Notes under the pieces: generated by a model
The model's database searches: none
What the model was told of the DNA's origin: nothing
The model's input: only the letters and a program-made list of their open reading frames with translations
Source: Litoditis marina
Lineage: Eukaryota; Nematoda; Chromadorea; Rhabditida; Rhabditidae
DNA length: 64,000 nt
Assembly (NCBI GenBank): GCA_964036275.1
Contig: OZ038437.1
Span: forward strand, 10,533,960 to 10,597,959
Direction of reading: 5' to 3'
In this document: piece by piece, positions 44,070 through 56,423 of the stretch
Layout: every line of letters begins with the position of its first letter
Position numbering within the stretch: the stretch's first letter is position 1
Position numbers and translations under genes: made by a program

Positions 44070-45790
44070 ATGACGTCAACTTGCAGTTCTAAAAACTTAC
44101 TTTCTGCCCTCTGCCCTTCAGAATCCCAGAATACGTCATGTTTGAATGAAGTTTCATCGTGAATTGACCATTTCTAAGAAACTTTCAGCATTCGAAAACA
44201 TATTTCACGTCAATTTTTCGAAAGTTGACGTCATCTGGCCTTCTGATTTCCAGAATAAGTCATATTTAGACAGAGTTTCATCGTTAATATACCATTTTTA
44301 AGATATTTTCACCATTTGAAAATATATCTGACGTCAACTTTGCACTTTTCAAAATCAACGTCATCTGTTCTCCAGAATCCCAGAATACATCACTCTCAGA
44401 TTGAGTTTCATCGTTAATATACCATTTTTAAGATATTTTCACCATTTGAAAATATATCTGACGTCAACTTTGCACTTTTCAAAATCGACGTCATCTGTTC
44501 TCCAGAATCCCAGAATACATCACTCTCAGATTGAGTTTCACCGTTAATTGACCCTTTCTAGGATATTACCATCGTTTGAAAATATATGTGACGTCAACTT
44601 TGCACTTTTCAAATTCGACGTCATCTGGTCTCCAGAATCCCAGAATAAATCACTCTCAGATTGAGTTTCACCGTTAATTGACCCTTTCTAAGATATTACC
44701 ATCGTTTAAAAATATATGTGACGTCAACTTTGCACTTTTCAAATTCGACGTCATCTGGTCTCCAGAATCCCAGAATAAATCACTCTCAGATTGAGTTTCA
44801 CCGTTAATTGACCCTTTCTAAGATAATACCATCGTTTAAAAATATTTGTGACGTCAACTTTGCACTTTTCAAAATCGACGTCATCTGGTCTCCAGAATCC
44901 CAGAATAAATCACCCTCAGATTGAGTTTCACCGTTAATTGACCCTTTCTAAGATATTACCATCGTTTAAAAATATATGTGACGTCAACTTTGCACTTTCC
45001 AAAAATGACGTCATCTGGTCTCCAGAATCTCAGAATACGTCACTTTTAGATTGAGTTTCTCCGTTAATTGACCCTTCCTAAGATATTATCATTATTTGAA
45101 AATATATGTGACGTCAACTTTGCACTTTTCAAAATCGACGTCATCTGGTCTCCAGAATCCCAGAATAAATCACCCTCAGATTGAGTTTCACCGTTAATTG
45201 ACCCTTTCTAAGATATTACCATCGTTTAAAAATATATGTGACGTCAACTTTGCACTTTCCAAAAATGACGTCATCTGGTCTCCAGAATCTCAGAATACGT
45301 CACTTTTAGATTGAGTTTCTCCGTTAATTGACCCTTTCTAAGATATTATCATTATTTGAAAATATATATGACGTCAACTTTGCACTTTTCAAAATCGACT
45401 TCCCAGAATAAATCACCCTCAGATTGAGTTTCACCTTTAATTGACCCTTTCTAAGATATTACCATCGTTTAAAAATATATGTGACGTCAACTTTGCACTT
45501 TCCAAAAATGACGTCATCTGGTCTCCAGAATCTCAGAATACTTCACTTTTAGATTGAGTTTCTCCGTTAATTGACCCTTTCTAAGATATTATCATCATTT
45601 GAAAATATATGTGACGTCAACTTTGCACTTTCCAAAAATGACGTCATCTGGTCTCCAGAATCTCAGAATACGTCACTTTTAGATTGAGTTTCTCCGTTAA
45701 TTGACCCTTTCTAAGATATTATCATTATTTGAAAATATATGTGACGTCAACTTTGCACTTTTCAAAATCGACGTCATCCGGTCTCCAGAA
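44070..45790. repeat. 130-bp satellite with TGACGTCA sites
   Basis: ACGTCAACTT recurs at 44331, 44461, 44591, 44721, 44851, 44981, 45111, 45241, 45371, 45484, 45614 and 45744: exactly 130 bp apart except one 113-bp step (a 17-bp deletion). Diverged units lie at 44073 and 44208. Most units carry TGACGTCA and, about 28 bp on, a second TGACGTCA or CGACGTCA. Two unit types, AATAAATCACCCTC and ATACGTCACTTTTAG, alternate from about 44880, a 260-bp higher-order repeat. Confidence 0.9.
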
Positions 45791-46049
45791 TCCTGAAGGA
45801 CGTCAGGAATAGAATACTTCATACTCAAATAAAAGTCACGATGGCATCATATTTCAATTTTCGAGCAAATCGGTAATTGTTACTCTAAGTTACAATACAG
45901 TTTGAGTTGTCGACCGGACAGAGAGAGTGAGAGAGCGTGCTAAATGAAGAGACGCAGACACTTTCCGAAAAATGTCTATAACTTTGATTAAAACAATTTT
46001 TTCTTGAATTTTTTTTGCTCCGCGAGTGTTTGAGTAGGTATCACATGTC

Positions 46050-46385
46050 TTCCACAATTTTCAACGAAATCGGTTGAGTAGAAACCCTTGAACTGGGTTT
46101 ACTTTTCTTGTCACAACCCACCCACACACCCACCCACCCACCCACGACGGAAGTTGGCGCTCTTGATGAAGCGCATGAGGCCATAACTTGGCTCAAACTT
46201 AACCGATTTCGCTCAAATTTGAAACACGGTTAGGGTATTAGCTATAGAAAACAAGTACATCAATAAAAACTTTGTTTTGCAAATTTCAGCCTTTTTGAGG
46301 AGAAACTAAAAAAACGGAAGCGCGCATTAGCCGGACCAAAGACAAATCTCGCACAGCGCTTCGCGCTGCGCGCGATGCATGAACC
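46050..46385. repeat. Minisatellite flanked by inverted AAATCGG arms, copy 2
   Basis: TTTTCAACGAAATCGGTTGA (about 46058) faces its inverse at about 46190-46221, with a (CCCA)n tract between (46119-46143). Then ACCAAAGACAAATCTCGCA and GCTTCGCGCTGCGCGCGATG (about 46355-46375), as at 8600-8960. The minisatellite sequence differs between the copies while the frame is conserved. Confidence 0.65.
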
Positions 46386-46794
46386 CAAATGTACCGTAAA
46401 ACTATTCATCGCCGGCGGCCTCACCTTTTTCAATAGTGTGCCTTTTTCAATTCTAGAACCGTTTTAGAATAGCCATTTTCATAACCCTTCCATCCATTAC
46501 AAATAAGTGTGATTTATACAAGACAGTATGGAAAGTATACGCGACCTCGTTCAGTAACTGAACGGTGATTCCAAACGTGAAAATATGTTCTCTTTTATCT
46601 GTGTTCATGAGAGCCGGATCTCTGCATCAACCGAAAGTTTGCTCCTAATGGAGTCCTAGCTGCTACGACAACAGTTTTGAGAGATCCGAACTGGCTAACT
46701 CTGTAATGATCAACTACTCTTCTGTTGGTCCCACATATTATACCGTGCTTGCTTTTTGTTTTTTCAAGAAATCAAACTTTTTTTTTTCTTTCAG

Positions 46795-46902
46795 AAGGTA
46801 CCAAACTCTTCGTCCGGTAAATTGTTATTTGTGAAGCATATTTCTCTATATACCAATCATATATACTGGTTTATTTCATGTGAATCTACAGCACTAATTG
46901 AG
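46795..46902 (+). pseudogene. Core-family exon on the plus strand, copy 2
   Basis: A 108-nt exon after TTCTTTCAG with donor GAG|GTGAGC. The frame is open, with KLLFVKHISLYTNHIYWFIS. Closest to 42095-42203. Confidence 0.45.
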
Positions 46903-47503
46903 GTGAGCATTCAAATTTCACTATTCTGATGAACGGTTGGTGTTGACGGTTAAGTGTTTGGCACTTTTATTTACATCAATTCCAATTGATCCAGGTTTCA
47001 GTGTTCAAATATATACAAATAGTTCACCACTATGACTTTAATCAAGTTACCAATAGGTCCGGTGCGAAGTTTGTCTGATTCAAGGGGAAGCCAGAGAGGA
47101 AAATTTATATGAAAGAAAAACTGAAAAATACTTTTGTTAATCGAACTAATTTCATTCCTATAGGATATAGGTACTCGACTTAGTTTGGAGTATTTGTTTC
47201 ATTTTTGTTATTCCAACTTGTGAGGTTTCTAGACTAATGCCCAAAACACCACTCGAGCCAGTGTCTGCAGTAACAGAGTAGTATTGTTGTAATTTTAATG
47301 TGAAAATTATATGTAATTTTATGAATGCGATGTTTAGAGCGGATTAGAAATCGCTAAGTTGGTTCGCTGTCTATACTTTCGATGCTGGCTACTACAAGAG
47401 TTCTACACATACCGGATTTTCGCGGTTCCCATGACTGGTGACATTGTTCAAGGTACATTTTATTTTCATCGACATGGACTCTACCATCTTTGCATTTTAC
47501 AAC

Positions 47504-47604
47504 AATTATGTGGAGTAATCCCGTGTTAACGGTCCTTTAAACTGCAATTGAAAAATGTATCACGGTTTAAAGGACTGAAGCGTTGAGATTGGACCACATA
47601 ATCG
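47504..47604. mobile_element. Foldback MITE, copy 3
   Basis: AATTATGTGGAGTAATCCCG to GGACCACATAATCG, with an inner CCTTTAAACTGCAATTG and its partner CACGGTTTAAAGGAC. Clear paralogue of 13643-13744. Confidence 0.75.
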
Positions 47605-48073
47605 ACCTTCTTTAAATGAAATAGGAACTAAGTTGATTTGCGGACTCTATTCCAATAAACTGCAAATATTCAAATCTCCGCTTTGCACAAAATAATGACA
47701 TCCGTTGGATCTCTGGTAGAATGCACATTATGCCTGCACAGTTTTAGTGGTGAGTATATATAGTCGCCATTTTCCCCATAAAGACAGCAGAGGGTTCAAT
47801 TGATTGAGCGATGCGGGGCGAGCGGTCGTTGACTATCTGCCAGCGGTTCAGAGAGTGTGTAGATCGATGATACGCAGACTGGCTGGCCTCTCGCCAAACC
47901 TCAGCCATCACAAAATCGATGGTACGGTGTCCACGACGGTTTGAAAAACCCTATACTATCTGTTGCCTTTGCACTCTGGTTTCTTGTATTCTAGATATCA
48001 TATATGAATTATGATGTATTTAACGACCAGACTACAGTCTTTTTAGGAACCAACCTACAAACTACACATCAAA

Positions 48074-48430
48074 ATGGCCATTGGACGTTCTTTCATTGGA
48101 CAAATATGTACCCTCAGCCACGCCGAAAACTTCGAACTTCTACAGGCTGAAATGCACTAGCTGATGCACAGAATGATGCGATTGGTCAGTTTTAATGTAC
48201 AAGTTTCTGATAAATTCAATTATCTCGATCCAAAGCAGGACTTAGCCGTAATTTTCACGAATCATTTCATTTCACGATTATCATTTCGTTCAGATGTTCT
48301 CTGTCTCGGACTGAATGCTACTTGGCTACTGACAGTGCCCGAAGAAAGTTGGAACTCCGAAACAGCTGGAGTAGTTCAGCTTCAGATGCTGATCTACGAG
48401 AAGTCGTTCCTCCATTTACAGAAGGAATGA
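48074..48430 (+). pseudogene. Unidentified reading frame with one stop
   Basis: The frame from ATG 48074 to TGA 48430 (118 codons) is interrupted only by TAG near 48158. It includes SFIGQICTLSHAENFELLQA before the stop and DVLCLGLNATWLLTVPEE after it. Protein-like composition but no recognised domain. It may be a chance frame. Confidence 0.3.
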
Positions 48431-49229
48431 TTCCAACTTGGCACGTACCACGTATAGACACATAGCAACAAGCGAATCGGAATGTATACTTGTACTGTGA
48501 TTATCATTTCTAATGCATAAATCTGTCAATATTTATCTTTATTTCCGTCACAATTCAAATAGAACACCTGGGTAATACTGTTGGCCAGCTATGAGTAGTT
48601 TCACAGTGTCTCAGAACTCAAATATATTCTGGAAGCATGAAAAGGACGAAATTCGGTTTTGAACATACACTACAACAGAACTTGTGTTTTGAATCAGTCA
48701 GATATGTTCTAGTTTTACGGAAGGATTTTCACAAAGAGAGGTGTAGAACATGGCTGTGAAACGAGTGGGCATGACCTATAACAGCTCCGACACATCTTTT
48801 TCAAGAAGTATATGTACCAGAAGAAATGTCATAGTGAAACTTGGGTTAAAGTCTGGTTTGAAAATGCGACAGGACTTATAAATAGCTGAGAGGAATCAAA
48901 TGAATGTTACCTTGAGGAATGTTGCTCATTATTTCCCATCTATTGATCCATTATTTCACCGGAAATATAGAAAATGAGGACAATTTGTATAAACAACGAT
49001 GTAAAGTGAGAGACAATTAGTTGTTGAGATTGAACTGCCTAGAAAAGGAGGACAATAACTCAAAATGGAAATAAAAAATCTAATCTCGCAATTTTCATGA
49101 TCGTCCTGACACACTGATTCGAAAAATAAGTGCTAAATCTTCGAGAACATTCCGCTTACACTAAAAACGCTTCTTAGATTTACGTTTGGTCCACACGCCG
49201 TGGTTTTGAGTTTTCATAGAAACGTACTC

Positions 49230-50557
49230 TGGAATTTGGCGGCGACTCGCCGGCGGGGCAGAGAGGTCGCCGGGATACCGCCGGCGATACATTGAGGTCG
49301 CCGGCGGGTCGCCACTTGAACCAAAGCTCCGGAGTTGTCGCCGGCGAGTCGCCAAACATTTCGCATTGTCCCTGGGGTCGCCGGGAAGTCGCCGAAGCCG
49401 AAAATATTTTTCCATCGAGAAAACCCAAAAAAAGTTTGAGTGCATTTTGTGGGTAAACTCCAACGGCTATGACTAAAATGATACCGAAAGACGACTTTTT
49501 CTTGTATAACTCATACGAACCGTGAAAAATGAACAGAGCTTGTCACCGGCGAGTCGCCACTCATTTCGATATGTTCCTCATATCGCCGGCGAGTCGCCGA
49601 ACTTGGAAACCTTTGATAACACCAAGATTTTTATTCCACTTTGTTGTGAGGTATAAACATGTGCGAGAGTGAAAAATGCGATTTGTGCGTCTTCAATAGG
49701 GATTTTGAGAAGAAGTTCGGAAACTGTCGCCGGCGACTCGCCAAGTAGCGTGATTCGATAGCTAATTAGTTGAAGCACGATTAAAAGGGAGTTTTGATCT
49801 AACCATGCTTGATAACAACTAGTATAATGTCATACATTGAGTGAGATGGAATGCTTACATAAACTTTACATCTCACTCAAATTAAGACTAGAACTTATGA
49901 GAATGCATTGGAGATCTACCGGTGTAGTGCGTTAGGAACTTATCAGAGCAGCTGTTAAGCCATACATCCATTATAAACTAAAATTCAAGTAGAGAGGTAC
50001 TATTTGTTATTATTCAAAGTATTATACATCTGTGAAGGAACATACTCCCCAGTTTGGCCAAAACATATCACTTTAGGAAAAGAAATAAGATTTTGAAGAC
50101 AGTTCATTGCTATCGTGATATAATCAAAAAACAGTGAGGTCTTCTTCAACAGACTTAGATTTTATTCACAATAGAATCATTACAGTTTATTTGCAATCAT
50201 TAGTTAGTCCGACCATTAGTTTGAATGCGCTGGGTGCGCAATACTAAGCTCTTCGCTGCGCTTCTCAGACCGTAGCGGGATGGCCGAGAGGATGTGTGCG
50301 CCGCAGTACGACGAAGGTTGTGGGTTCGATTCCGGAGTGTGACAAATGGATGTTTAATTAAGACTATAATTGTTAAATCACGTAAATATGGTTCTCGGCT
50401 CGTTAACGCGCTAAGTCACTTTTGAAAAAATATTTTCTGTCACAGAAAGATCAATGCTAAAAAGCGAAAGAAGCATATAAGGTAATTGGCGACTCGCCAT
50501 CAACCCCTTCCGGCGACATCGCCGGCGACCTCGCCGGCGACCCGTCACCGAATTCCA
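49230..50557. mobile_element. 1.33-kb element with CGCCGGCG-rich ends
   Basis: Outer inverted ends TGGAATTTGGCGGCGAC and CACCGAATTCCA. Clusters of GTCGCCGGCG lie at 49240-49395, 49545-49605, 49725-49742 and 50488-50545. The flanks AGAAACGTA (left) and GGATCAAGTTAC (right) are contiguous in the paralogous tails of block A (about 33597-33618) and block B (about 39065-39085), so those are empty sites. No transposase frame. The target duplication is unclear. Confidence 0.7.
50277..50343 (+). pseudogene. tRNA-like sequence (Leu/Ser type)
   Basis: A-box word GATGGCCGAGAGG and B box GGGTTCGATTCCGG at tRNA-like spacing, preceded by CGTAGCGG. Acceptor ends (GCGGGA and GTGTGAC) do not pair well and the anticodon arm is not clean. 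A tRNA pseudogene or Pol III promoter remnant within the 49230-50557 element. Confidence 0.5.
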
Positions 50558-50698
50558 TAGCAGGATCAAGTTACAGACACAGCGGGATAGTACAGAATAC
50601 CGTACAAGCTTTCTTTGAAGATAACGAACCCTATACTAAGCAGTTATTTACTGTTCTGCAACGACGCTTGTTCCTATATTCTTAGTCAACCGTATAGT

Positions 50699-50790
50699 CA
50701 CGTGAAACATTTGGACACAGAAGAACTCAGAAACGTGTAATGTCGAAGTGCACGATCTCTCCTTAGAATGCTAACCTTAATGACTTACTT
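50699..50790. mobile_element. Short MITE with AGTCACGT ends, copy 2
   Basis: TAGTCACGTGAAACATTTGG, ACACAGAAGAACTCAGAAAC, TTAGAATGCTAACC and TAATGACTTAC. Family of 16587-16683. It splits a block-tail paralogue (39120-39300) between GTTCCTATATTC and ACATAATGAAG. Confidence 0.55.
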
Positions 50791-51061
50791 CGAGAATAGT
50801 TTAGCTCAGTTTGCAAACAACATAATGAAGGATTCACCCGGCAGTACCTCGCAATAAGAGGGACAAAAAAATATTTAAATCCCACCATTCATTACCAATT
50901 TTGGCTATAACGAGATCAAACTACAAACACATCTAGATAGGACAGCGTACATCTCTCTTTTCTTCTTCTCTTTTTTTTTCCTTTCACGCTTTCTTTCCAT
51001 GTCGAACTGGGCTGATGTGTAGTTTCTGTAGTTTGATGCTTCAGAAAAGCATACATTTATT

Positions 51062-51145
51062 TATTTTATTTATTCATTTATCTACATTCAAAGAATGTGG
51101 CACTAGCTCATCAGAGAAAGAGAAGAAGAATAGAGAAAAAAATTG
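51062..51145 (-). mobile_element. Retroposon 3' end with AATAAA tail
   Basis: Minus strand: TAGTGCCACATTCTTTGAATG, then repeated AATAAA/TAAATAAA units. Same GTGCCACA context as 32968-33060 but a different simple tail. Confidence 0.5.
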
Positions 51146-51149
51146 CCAT

Positions 51150-52420
51150 GAAATTTAAATTGTTCACAGTTCACTTTTTGTACGATGTTGTATCGGAGAG
51201 GGTTGAACATTAGTATTTGAATATATATTATTCTCGCCAACGCAAGCAATAATATACAAGCCTAATGCAAATTCATTATACTCCCATCATCGCCAACGCA
51301 ACAATTACGAATGTGGTTTTAGAAAGTGCATGATGATATGTATTGAATGGAGCACTTCATAGTTTTTGAGATCGGATTTCTGTAGGCGTGTTGAAAGTAT
51401 CAGTGTCAAATCAAAGGAGACAAAGTTGCACAACGCTAGTGAGAACATGATCAAACACTGGAGAGAATGTACAGGGTTGAGTAAATCGTCACGCAGCTTC
51501 GACTAGTAAGCACCACCTCCAAACGAAAGATACCACCACGGAGGATGTCATCATTCTTCTCGGCATAACTCTACTACTAGGTAGTTGCAATTATTGAGTG
51601 TACACCCGTACGGTATTGAAACCAAATCTGGTGGTCCTTGTCTAGGCATCTGAACGGAATACTAGGTTCTGAAATCCTCCAATAGTTACGACCAACAATT
51701 TCTCAGGGAAGGCACACATATATCGTACACTATGTTGAGGAGTCCGATCGCACTACAACTCAGATGGTAAAACACTCTACATTCGAGATCAAAGTACACT
51801 CATTCAGTTGTTATGCGTTTCTGAAACTGGAAAAAGACACATATGTTTGTATTTGTATACTTTACTTTTTTTCACTTTTGTTCCACCCTTACGTGACATT
51901 CACATGCCAATGCCACAGATTTTTGTCTTTTCATTTTTTTCCGATTTTTCATGATTTTTCATCATGATTCTCAGATTTTTCGGTCTTCTCAGTTTTTTCA
52001 GAAGCACAATTCTGTTACACTTTTGGAACAAATAGAAAGTTGTGTAAGTTTGTGAGAATTTAGAAGAAATATTCAACTTGTTACAACTAATTTTGATGCA
52101 AGGCTGAATACTATTAAACAGAGTTTTACATGTTTATCAATCCATCAGCTAAATGAAAAACAATTTCATTATATGGGAGGGAATGAAATAATTATCAATT
52201 ACAACACTGAAGGGTGCATTCGAAAAACAGCAAATTGAAAGTAGGAAAAGTAAGACGATTTTTTGTTCACAGGGGTGTATACTCCGCTATTAGATCGAAT
52301 ACAGAATGACTTCATAATACTTCATCTTCGTTCGTGAAAGATCCTACGTGTGATATCTGTAATGTTTGAATATAAAGAATGGAAGGTGTGGATTATACTG
52401 TTAGTCATTTGCTCAGTCAC
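51150..52420. other. Mostly unannotated; part paralogous to 34730-35040
   Basis: 51720-52030 has degraded similarity to 34690-35000 and 19320-19500 (ACTACAACTCAGAT, GTGACATTCACATGCC). The CTCGCCAACGCAA words at about 51235 and 51290 are a small local repeat. No gene recognised. Confidence 0.4.
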
Positions 52421-52425
52421 GTAAC

Positions 52426-52522
52426 ACATGTTCAACACAGCAGAACTCAAAAACGTGCAAGATTGAGAAAGTGCAGGATTCCTCATTAGAATGTTTAGCT
52501 TACGTGACTGTTCAATTCAGTT
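52426..52522. mobile_element. Short MITE with AGTCACGT ends, copy 3
   Basis: CAGTCACGTAACACATGTTC to TAGCTTACGTGACTG: a clear terminal inverted repeat, with AACACAGCAGAACTCA and CATTAGAATG inside. Best-preserved copy of the family. A further copy at 57129-57215 has lost the right-end sequence. Confidence 0.65.
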
Positions 52523-52609
52523 CTAGTATATCAATTTTGTTTTGAGGTTGCCCGCTTGTGAATCATCTTGTTACATACATCTCTCCAGTAGCTAGTTGAT
52601 AGTTCAATG

Positions 52610-52800
52610 AACGTTCAAATTCCAGTTCACAAGAACTTTCGCTGGTTTAAAGACACAACAACAGTGTCAGTCTTGCACTTACCTTTATGAGATCTCCACT
52701 TAGCCGGTTTTCTGAATGTTGATAGCAAACATTCATCGTTACTAACATCTTTCTGCACTGTCACGTTAAGTTAGAGCTATCTCCATCGAACTGGCAAACA
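52610..52800 (-). repeat. Segment paralogous to 27400-27560, possible exon
   Basis: The minus strand has a short frame DECLLSTFRKPAKWRSHK ending at a donor AAAG|GTAAGTG. The paralogue lacks part of this and its donor. It may be an exon of the same lost gene. Confidence 0.35.
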
Positions 52801-52878
52801 GCATACCTGCTCTTTCAAGGACCACCTGAAGGTACATTGAATCAACTCAGTATACACAAAATCAAATACACTGGTAGT

Positions 52879-53044
52879 CCGATTTTTAGGGCGCATTGAT
52901 ACTTTTTAGGTCGGCGTTCAACGGTGGCGTTGATAGTAAAGAAATATGTGTATTGATTCACGTCGGCGTTACGCTATGAAAGTCGATACGTTTCACTGAT
53001 AAAGCAACCGTTAAACGCCGACATAAAAAAAAGTATGAAATCGG
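52879..53044. mobile_element. 166-bp inverted-repeat element
   Basis: CCGATTTTTAGG at the left faces TGAAATCGG at the right, and inside them TTTTTAGGTCGGCGTTCAAC faces GTTAAACGCCGACATAAAAA. A MITE-like structure with no coding capacity. No second copy in this window. Confidence 0.65.
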
Positions 53045-54290
53045 CCTCAGTCGGTTTTACTCTCCACGACGTGAATCAGAATGGAAAATGATAGAACGTT
53101 CGTATTGATCAATGACATTTCTGCAGTCAACTAACGAAGTTTTGAGCAGATTGAAAGCAGAATAGTGAGTAAGTACGTACATTGAATTGTGTGGTATAAC
53201 ACACTAACTAACTTTGCTCAGTAGTGTATTGTCCAGTAGAAATCCAGACAAATTTCCCGAAAAGAAGAGGTCATAAAGGGTCTGGCGGTAGTCGACCATT
53301 CTAGCGCAGTTTTTGTGGCGAGCAAGAACTCTGAAAACAATTTACGAGATTTTCCAAAAGTTTCGCCCGAAAGCAACCTTGAAACCTACCTGTTCTGTAC
53401 TGTACCCAAACAATGTATACAGTTGATCATCGCATGTAGCCCTTAGTCACCTTAGAAATAGGAGCTGTGAAAAATATAGCTTCGTTTTTTTGAAAATATG
53501 TAATCGTGAATTATGTGAATTTTAGGTGTAAATGACTTGGCTGAATAAACAGCAACAGAAGTTTTGAATTCATTAACTTTCCCATTGGGCGAATAGCGGA
53601 TAACCACTCAAAACAAAATATCGAAAACGATCGTAGATTAGTTCAGATGAAACACTGTTTTTCTCATTTCAAGATTCTAAGGTTTTGATTAATATTGAAA
53701 CACAGCAGAATACATTTTTTTCAGAATCGAAAGTTTCAGATTATAGAGAAATGGTCTATTTAAGTTGCTCCGTGATTTCCTTCAAACAATCTATTCGGTA
53801 CCTGTGATATATTTTTCCATTCTTCTCTTCAATAAGTGTCATTCTCAGCAGCTTGTTCTCCTGTCATGGCATCAGTAGTTTCGTCTAAGGGAGGTAGGTT
53901 GTACATTCTTCTGAAAAAGAAAAAGTGGTTCTTTCGAGACAAAATCACATCAAGGCTAATCAACTAATTAAATTTAAGTTCACTATGTAATAACTTCATT
54001 CTGATTCGATCATTTTAGTTAACATATTGCTGTTTATTTCATTGTTTCGCGCTCGCGTACTTTGTAGCTTTCAACGAGAGAGGCTTTGAGCACTACTCAT
54101 CATCGTCAGAGTATCTCTCAAGTTCTCACTTAGACCTCGGCAAAGTGCCAACAAAATTCCTTGTTTTATATGAATTAGTTTTTCTATGAATGCGTTTTCT
54201 ATTAAAGATATTTTTTTGATTTCTCATTGGCACGATGCCAAAGTCCCAGTGGGAATGGGGAAAACTATATTTCTCCAGTTACCGTGTTTT
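53045..54290. other. No supportable gene
   Basis: AT-rich, with only short frames. No paralogue within the window was noticed. Confidence 0.35.
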
Positions 54291-54354
54291 GCGCGCTACG
54301 GTCCGATATTTATGTTTGAGAAAAAACAAAACTGCAAAAATGAAAGAAACTCAC

Positions 54355-54501
54355 ACGGAATGCCAATCATCTCCAATGTACGATTTTTCATCAAAAACCA
54401 ACAATTTTTCGAAGCATTATGAATCTATAAAACCAGTGTATATGACTGGAGTATAGAGAAATATGTTCCATGAGTCATTACCTGGACGTCTTTTTGTACT
54501 T
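54355..54501 (-). pseudogene. Fused core exon, block C
   Basis: 147 nt between acceptor TTTCAG and donor GTGAGTTTC. Contains the core at 54432-54469. The second half reads NRTLEMIGIP in one frame. Paralogue of 28220-28369. Confidence 0.4.
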
Positions 54502-54735
54502 CTGAAAGTGAAGCAATAATTTTGATCTCGCAATGGGAATTTTCAGATACAAAAATTAAACCACTTAGAACTTCACGAGATAACATATTTCACAATTTTG
54601 TAGTAATGGTTTTGAATATAATATTGCACAAGAATTTTTATAAAACTATCAAATTGGTGCTGGAAACCATTTCCGTATTCCTGGAATGGGCAAAATGATG
54701 ATAGTGAGAAAAAAAAACTCAACCAAAACACTCAC

Positions 54736-54895
54736 CCTCTCAGAGAAACAGTTGTTTAGCACAGCAACAAAATTGTCCGCAGAAAAACCTTGGCATTTGT
54801 GAATAGTGATTGCGAACGCTAAAACAAGCGGAAATCGCAATCTACCAGTTTGCGGTTCCGGACCAATATTGTAGACAGCCCTGGCTCGATTGATA
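54736..54895 (-). pseudogene. PIF1/Helitron-type helicase exon, block C
   Basis: The frame has RFPLVLAFAITIHKCQGFSA then VAVLNNCFSERVS, with a donor GAGAG|GTGAGTG. The upstream half is displaced by an inserted segment of about 66 bp, so the exon cannot encode a continuous helicase domain. Confidence 0.65.
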
Positions 54896-55778
54896 GTTAT
54901 CGGGTGGTCGATGTGGTCAAATTTGACTACAATTTACTTCAACACCTCTCCATCGAATATGATATCTTCAACTTTTCCCATAACTCCGAGTTTTCCGTAA
55001 ACGTCAATATTTATCCTGGAAATTTTATAAATCAAAAACACACATCAATTAGGTTTTCCATAATTATGATGTTGTTCTTCACATAACCGACCCATTCAAA
55101 AACCCACGTTGACATAACTAAACCGCAAACTCACTGATATATGACCGCAAGACGAAAGTTGATCATTCATCTAGTAACGCAACAATAAACACATTAAAAA
55201 CATATCAAAACGCAGCGCGATTGCCAATCCCGACTCTCAGATATCGCTAGTGAGGCTTTCTTCTATAGGACGTGCTATCAAAAGCCCGATTGATATGATA
55301 CACACGATAATATACAGAAATTGCCTGGTTTGTTTGTCAAACTCAGCTGATACTTTTATTTTTAACTTGAAAAGTTTTAACTGTTTCAGTTAAGTTTAAT
55401 TGTTGTGTTCAATTCATTTAGATTTTGTTTGGTCAAGCTTCGTTCAATCTGAGTATTGACCTGTGTGGTGCAGGTCCATGCTATTTCAAAACCAGTATAT
55501 ATGACTGAATATAGAAAAATATGCTCCACGAATGAAATACGAACAGTCTTTGGGTGAACATAGCCTCTGAAAAAGTCATACATTTGAGTTTGCACCGTTT
55601 TTTTCCCAGCACAATCATGAAATAATTTCGAGTAACCAGAAGCTCAACTCAAAATTGTTGCAAACTTTCTTTACAATAATCTCAAACCAGATAAAAGTAT
55701 CGAAAAACCCTTTCATGCACTTCACTAAAATCCCCATTTTTTTCAAAAAATTAATCAAAATAATAAGTTTGTAAAGAT

Positions 55779-56110
55779 GACACATTACCTGTCAATCCAC
55801 CCGATCACGGGCTCGCGTGTGATACTGGATGACACTTCTCCGAGCCAGAGCACCTGCTCTACGATGGAGGTTGCACGGGTAGGGGAGAGAGAATGTTCAG
55901 AAGTTCCTTGATGGGGATACTCATTTCACTCGGATATGAAACTGAGCACCTGAGAATAGAGCGAAAACGAACAAAAAAGATCTACAGCGAAACACGGAAT
56001 GAGAGAGAAAGGGAGAGGGAGAGAGATGGAGAGGGAGAGAGAGAAAGAGAGAGAGGAGAAGATAGAGAGAGGTAGAGATAGCGAGAGATAGCGAGACTGA
56101 GAGAGTCATA
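55779..56110. repeat. Block tail unit with (AGAG)n tract, copy C
   Basis: Paralogue of 31858-32190 and 37362-37680, starting GACACATTACCTGTCAATCC. Confidence 0.7.
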
Positions 56111-56423
56111 CACTTAGCATAGGCACAATAATACGGAAATGTGAGCTTGATGAACCTTTTATGCTGTTAAAGTAGGAGGAGCTTTATTTGTTAGTCGATC
56201 GTGATTGGTCAGACGTGTTTTGGCTCCGCCCCCAACTTCCGCTGGTGTACTTGTCCTTCTGGCCAAACTACAATACATGAGTGCTCAAGGAAAGCTGGAC
56301 TATACAAAGCACGACGGTAATCATAGTTTCGAGGTCATATTGTCTGAGCTGGAGGTGGTGTGGTACAACTCTCTAGGCTGTGTCATGACTATTTACAGTT
56401 TTTGCTCATAATGAACAAATATG

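Noticed and set aside
44070..45790. CRISPR-like array
   Set aside because: Units are 130 bp with no unique spacers of constant size between short repeats, in a eukaryotic context. It is a satellite.
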